From: Nitrososphaerales archaeon
GTDB taxonomy: Archaea; Thermoproteota; Nitrososphaeria; Nitrososphaerales; JACAEJ01
Assembly: GCA_013388925.1 (NCBI GenBank)
Contig: JACAEJ010000041.1
Span: 1-42,814 of the forward strand
Reading direction: 5' to 3'
Length of the DNA: 42,814 bases
The notes below the pieces were generated by a model. That model was not told the DNA's origin. It ran no database searches and saw only the letters and a list, made by a program, of their open reading frames with translations. Positions within the stretch are counted from its first letter, which is position 1, and each line of letters begins with the position of its first letter. The translations under genes were made by a program, and so were the position numbers. Shown one piece after another: positions 40,336 through 42,814 of the stretch.

Positions 40336-41107
40336 TTTTATAGACAATGTGATCCAAGATGTCAAGAATACTATCAGCGAAGGCTACTATGATCCTCGGT
40401 TCTATGCGAGGAGAGTTGAAACAAGCTTAAAGGAATCTATTGTAAAATGTAAGAGAGTTCCAATCATAGCCGAAATAAAGCCAGCCTCGCCTACAAAGGG
40501 AGTATTGATGGGAGATTTGGGTGTGAAAGACTTGGCACTATCTATGAAGAAGGGAGGGGCAGTGGGTATATCTGTTCTGACAGAGCCGAAGCACTTCGGG
40601 GGTTCGTTGGAGATTTTATCTATGGTGAGAGAAGCTTTGGATCTACCGATTCTGATGAAGGACTTCATCATAAGCCCGGTCCAGATAGAAGCTGCTGAAA
40701 AGATGGGTGCAAATGCGATTCTCCTTATAAAGTCCATATTCGACCGTAATTTGAGTGATTTTAGTCTAAACTATATGATCGAGATGGCCAAGTCAAAGAG
40801 TATAGAAGTCCTACTTGAGGTTCATAATGAAACAGAATTCATCTCATCATCTCAAACAGAGGCTGAAATGATAGGGATAAACAACAGGGACCTTTCGAAT
40901 ATGAATACCAGCTTTGAGGCTACAAGAAGGATATTGAATGCAATAGGAAATGGGGGGCGAATAATAGTGAGCGAGAGCGGAATCAAAGCTCCTGAAGATA
41001 TAAGGTTGCTAAGAAGCTTCGGCGCCCATGCCTTCCTTGTGGGTACTTCTATAATGACTGCAAAAGATGTTGAGGCAAAGGTTCGTGAATTTGTGGAGGC
41101 TACCTGA
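40328..41107 (+). CDS. trpC: Indole-3-glycerol phosphate synthase
   Basis: TIM-barrel enzyme closing the indole ring. PIIAEIKPASPTKGVLMGDLGVKDLALSMKKGGAVGISVLTEPKHFGGSLE with the catalytic Lys and Glu region, LMKDFIISPVQI, IGINNRDLSNMNTS, VSESGIKAPEDI. The ATG at 40328 (MADFIDNVIQDV) overlaps the trpD stop; the track start at 40289 is inside trpD. 259 aa; trpF begins 1 nt after its stop. Confidence 0.96.
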   Translation: MADFIDNVIQDVKNTISEGYYDPRFYARRVETSLKESIVKCKRVPIIAEIKPASPTKGVLMGDLGVKDLALSMKKGGAVGISVLTEPKHFGGSLEILSMVREALDLPILMKDFIISPVQIEAAEKMGANAILLIKSIFDRNLSDFSLNYMIEMAKSKSIEVLLEVHNETEFISSSQTEAEMIGINNRDLSNMNTSFEATRRILNAIGNGGRIIVSESGIKAPEDIRLLRSFGAHAFLVGTSIMTAKDVEAKVREFVEAT

Positions 41108-41108
41108 A

Positions 41109-41756
41109 ATGGTAAGGGTGAAGATTTGTGGCATAACCAACGAGAGAGACCTTGAAAATGCTGTAATAGCTGGAGCGGATGCTTTAGGCTTTGTCATAGA
41201 TGTGAAGTCTTCTCCAAGAAACATTACAATGGATAAGGCTAAGGAACTAATGAACAAGGCTCCGATATTCATAGGTAAGGTTGCTGTAACCGTCTTTAAG
41301 GATCTTGACCATCTGGTCGAGATAAAGAGTGAATTAGAGCCTGAATATATTCAGATACACGGAGACCTTGGATTTGATAATAATTACTTGAGTAAGGCTT
41401 TATGTGGTACACATATAATAAGGGCCATAGCCCTAAAATCGAACTCTTCATTAGAACTTATTTCAAATGAAATGAAGAATTTTGATGCCATCCTGATCGA
41501 TTCTTACATAGAGGGCAAGCATGGGGGAACAGGATTGGTAAATGACTTTAGGACATGTAGAGAAATCAGAAAAGTGATAAGTCCAAAGCCTTTGATATTG
41601 GCTGGTGGGTTGAATCCAGACAATGTAGAAGAAGCTGTACGCATAGTCGAGCCATTTGCTGTAGATGTAAGTAGCGGAATTGAGAAATCCCCTGGCATGA
41701 AGGACTTTGAAAAGATGCTAAATTTTGTTAAAAATGCGAGAAGGGTTAAAATTTGA
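41109..41756 (+). CDS. trpF: Phosphoribosylanthranilate isomerase
   Basis: TIM barrel. [26 protein letters not shown] (catalytic Cys), [29 protein letters not shown] (catalytic Asp), [31 protein letters not shown]. The ATG at 41109 is one base after the trpC stop; the track start is inside trpC. 215 aa. Its TGA overlaps the trpB TTG by 3 nt. Confidence 0.96.
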   Translation: MVRVKICGITNERDLENAVIAGADALGFVIDVKSSPRNITMDKAKELMNKAPIFIGKVAVTVFKDLDHLVEIKSELEPEYIQIHGDLGFDNNYLSKALCGTHIIRAIALKSNSSLELISNEMKNFDAILIDSYIEGKHGGTGLVNDFRTCREIRKVISPKPLILAGGLNPDNVEEAVRIVEPFAVDVSSGIEKSPGMKDFEKMLNFVKNARRVKI

Positions 41757-42814
41757 AGAAGTCTATTAGCTATCCTGTCGACGGAAAATATGGCAAGTAT
41801 GGTGGGCGCTTTGTACCAGAGACCCTGATGAGCGCTGTTCTTGAACTGGAAAGAGCGTACTCACGGCTGAAGAATGATCAGGCCTTCAAAAGAGAGCTTG
41901 ACTATTATCTATCAGAGTATGCTGGCAGACCCACTCCACTTTACTTTGCCAAGAATTTGACAAAGAAGTTAGGAGGTGCGAAAATCTACCTTAAAAGAGA
42001 GGACCTATTGCACGGAGGCGCTCATAAGATAAACAACACTTTGGGTCAAGCTCTCTTAGCAAAAAGAATGGGAAAGACTAGGGTGATAGCCGAAACAGGG
42101 GCTGGACAGCATGGTGTAGCAACAGCCATGGCATGCGCAGTGCTTGGCTTAAAAGCTGAGATATACATGGGCAAAGAGGATATCGAACGCCAAAAGCTGA
42201 ACGTATTCCGCATGAATTTATTGGGCGCCAAGGTCCACCCAGTCAAGTCTGGATCAAGAACGTTAAAGGACGCAATAAATGAGGCCCTTAGGGACTGGGT
42301 TGCTAACGTTAGGACAACCTATTACCTCATAGGTTCTGTCGTCGGTCCCCATCCTTACCCTATGATGGTCAGAGACTTCCAGAGCGTCATAGGCAAAGAG
42401 ATCAGAGCGCAGATCGTAGAGAAAGAGGGCAGACTGCCAGATGCCCTGATAGCTTGTGTAGGAGGTGGGAGCAATGCCATGGGTACCTTCTATCCATTTG
42501 TGGATGACGATATCAAGCTATATGGCGTAGAGGCAGCGGGTCGTGGCATAGATTCAGGGGAGCATGCAGCCTCCCTTTGTGCTGGTCATGAAGGGGTTTT
42601 ACATGGCATGCTCACGTATTTCCTTGAGGATGAATATGGTCAGATATGCACCACTCATAGCATATCCGCTGGCCTTGATTATCCGGGGGTTGGACCTGAA
42701 CACTCCTTCCTAAAATCTATCGGTAGGGCAGAGTATGTAGGTGTGACAGACGACGAAGCCGTGGAAGCCTTCGTAGAGCTTTCTAAGAGTGAAGGTATAG
42801 TCCCCGCCTTAGAG
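41753..42814 (+). CDS. trpB: Tryptophan synthase beta chain, 3' truncated by window
   Basis: Not in the track because it runs off the right edge. From TTG at 41753: [26 protein letters not shown], then [52 protein letters not shown] (PLP-binding Lys in HKIN), [32 protein letters not shown], and [15 protein letters not shown] (phosphate loop). This is the TrpB1 type that pairs with TrpA, which is probably next outside the window. Operon order here is trpEGDCFB with start/stop overlaps almost throughout. Confidence 0.95.
   Translation, partial: MKKSISYPVDGKYGKYGGRFVPETLMSAVLELERAYSRLKNDQAFKRELDYYLSEYAGRPTPLYFAKNLTKKLGGAKIYLKREDLLHGGAHKINNTLGQALLAKRMGKTRVIAETGAGQHGVATAMACAVLGLKAEIYMGKEDIERQKLNVFRMNLLGAKVHPVKSGSRTLKDAINEALRDWVANVRTTYYLIGSVVGPHPYPMMVRDFQSVIGKEIRAQIVEKEGRLPDALIACVGGGSNAMGTFYPFVDDDIKLYGVEAAGRGIDSGEHAASLCAGHEGVLHGMLTYFLEDEYGQICTTHSISAGLDYPGVGPEHSFLKSIGRAEYVGVTDDEAVEAFVELSKSEGIVPALE

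Noticed and set aside
1-42814. CRISPR arrays, insertion sequences, integrase or prophage genes
   Set aside because: I saw no regularly spaced direct repeats, transposase motifs or terminal inverted repeats; the only acquired-looking part is the AT-rich block around 15-19 kb.

Overview
The window reads as chromosomal DNA of a TACK-type archaeon, most likely Bathyarchaeia or a close relative. It carries archaeal information-processing genes (aIF2 gamma, aIF5B, S6e, NAC, MBF1, Hef, archaeal topoisomerase I, Clp1 kinase), weak Shine-Dalgarno use with many TTG/GTG and apparently leaderless starts about 25 nt behind TATA boxes, and methanogen-type cofactor genes (beta-RFAP synthase, chorismate lyase, F420 ligase, COG1900/NIL-ferredoxin/COG2122 homocysteine genes). 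No mcr or other methanogenesis enzyme is visible. The lineage is an inference from gene content; there is no rRNA gene to settle it.

Layout. 1-5.0 kb: end of Hef, a secreted or anchored unknown, an autoantigen-p27-like Zn protein, then UPF0147, MBF1, a PUA protein and NAC. 5.1-13.9 kb: MscL, methanopterin genes mptG and chorismate lyase, an AIR-synthase-like protein, a membrane protein, topoisomerase I, a 55-aa Zn-ribbon gene missing from the ORF track, a frameshifted DUF6125 gene, F420 ligase cofE and a RecA-like protein. 14.0-15.9 kb: RNase H-fold protein and Clp1-type kinase. 15.1-19.1 kb: AT-rich accessory stretch with a PAS protein, a broken alpha/beta hydrolase, a DUF3303-like protein, two tRNAs and a DUF116 protein. 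19.3-29.2 kb: alcohol dehydrogenase, interrupted NAD kinase, the three-gene homocysteine operon, tRNA-Pro, iorAB, DUF1512, a Zn-ribbon protein and PAC2. 29.3-37.1 kb: tRNA-Gly, an ion permease, THUMP and Sua5 proteins, a 34-aa acidic ORF, an NRDE protein, the S6e/aIF2-gamma/PIN group, aIF5B and tRNA-Val. 37.2-42.8 kb: trpEGDCFB, with trpB running off the end.

Two features stand out. First, all five tRNA genes contain short introns (12-22 nt, eight in total) and six of the eight lie outside the canonical 37/38 site (24/25 or 25/26, 28/29, 29/30 or 30/31, variable loop twice, 53/54). Second, several genes are interrupted by single-base lesions, mostly in short homopolymers (NAD kinase, DUF6125, alpha/beta hydrolase, trpE N-terminus), plus two in-frame TAG codons. 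These may be assembly errors or genuine decay and need read-level checking. Other points are a TGTACA/palindromic candidate operator before trpE and a single palindromic TATA box between two divergent genes.

Functionally the window joins tetrahydromethanopterin precursor synthesis (chorismate to 4-hydroxybenzoate to the beta-RFA-type intermediate), F420 tail synthesis, homocysteine synthesis by the anaerobic aspartate-semialdehyde route, indolepyruvate oxidation (IorAB) and tryptophan synthesis. It fits a strictly anaerobic, amino-acid-using archaeon with C1 chemistry based on methanopterin.
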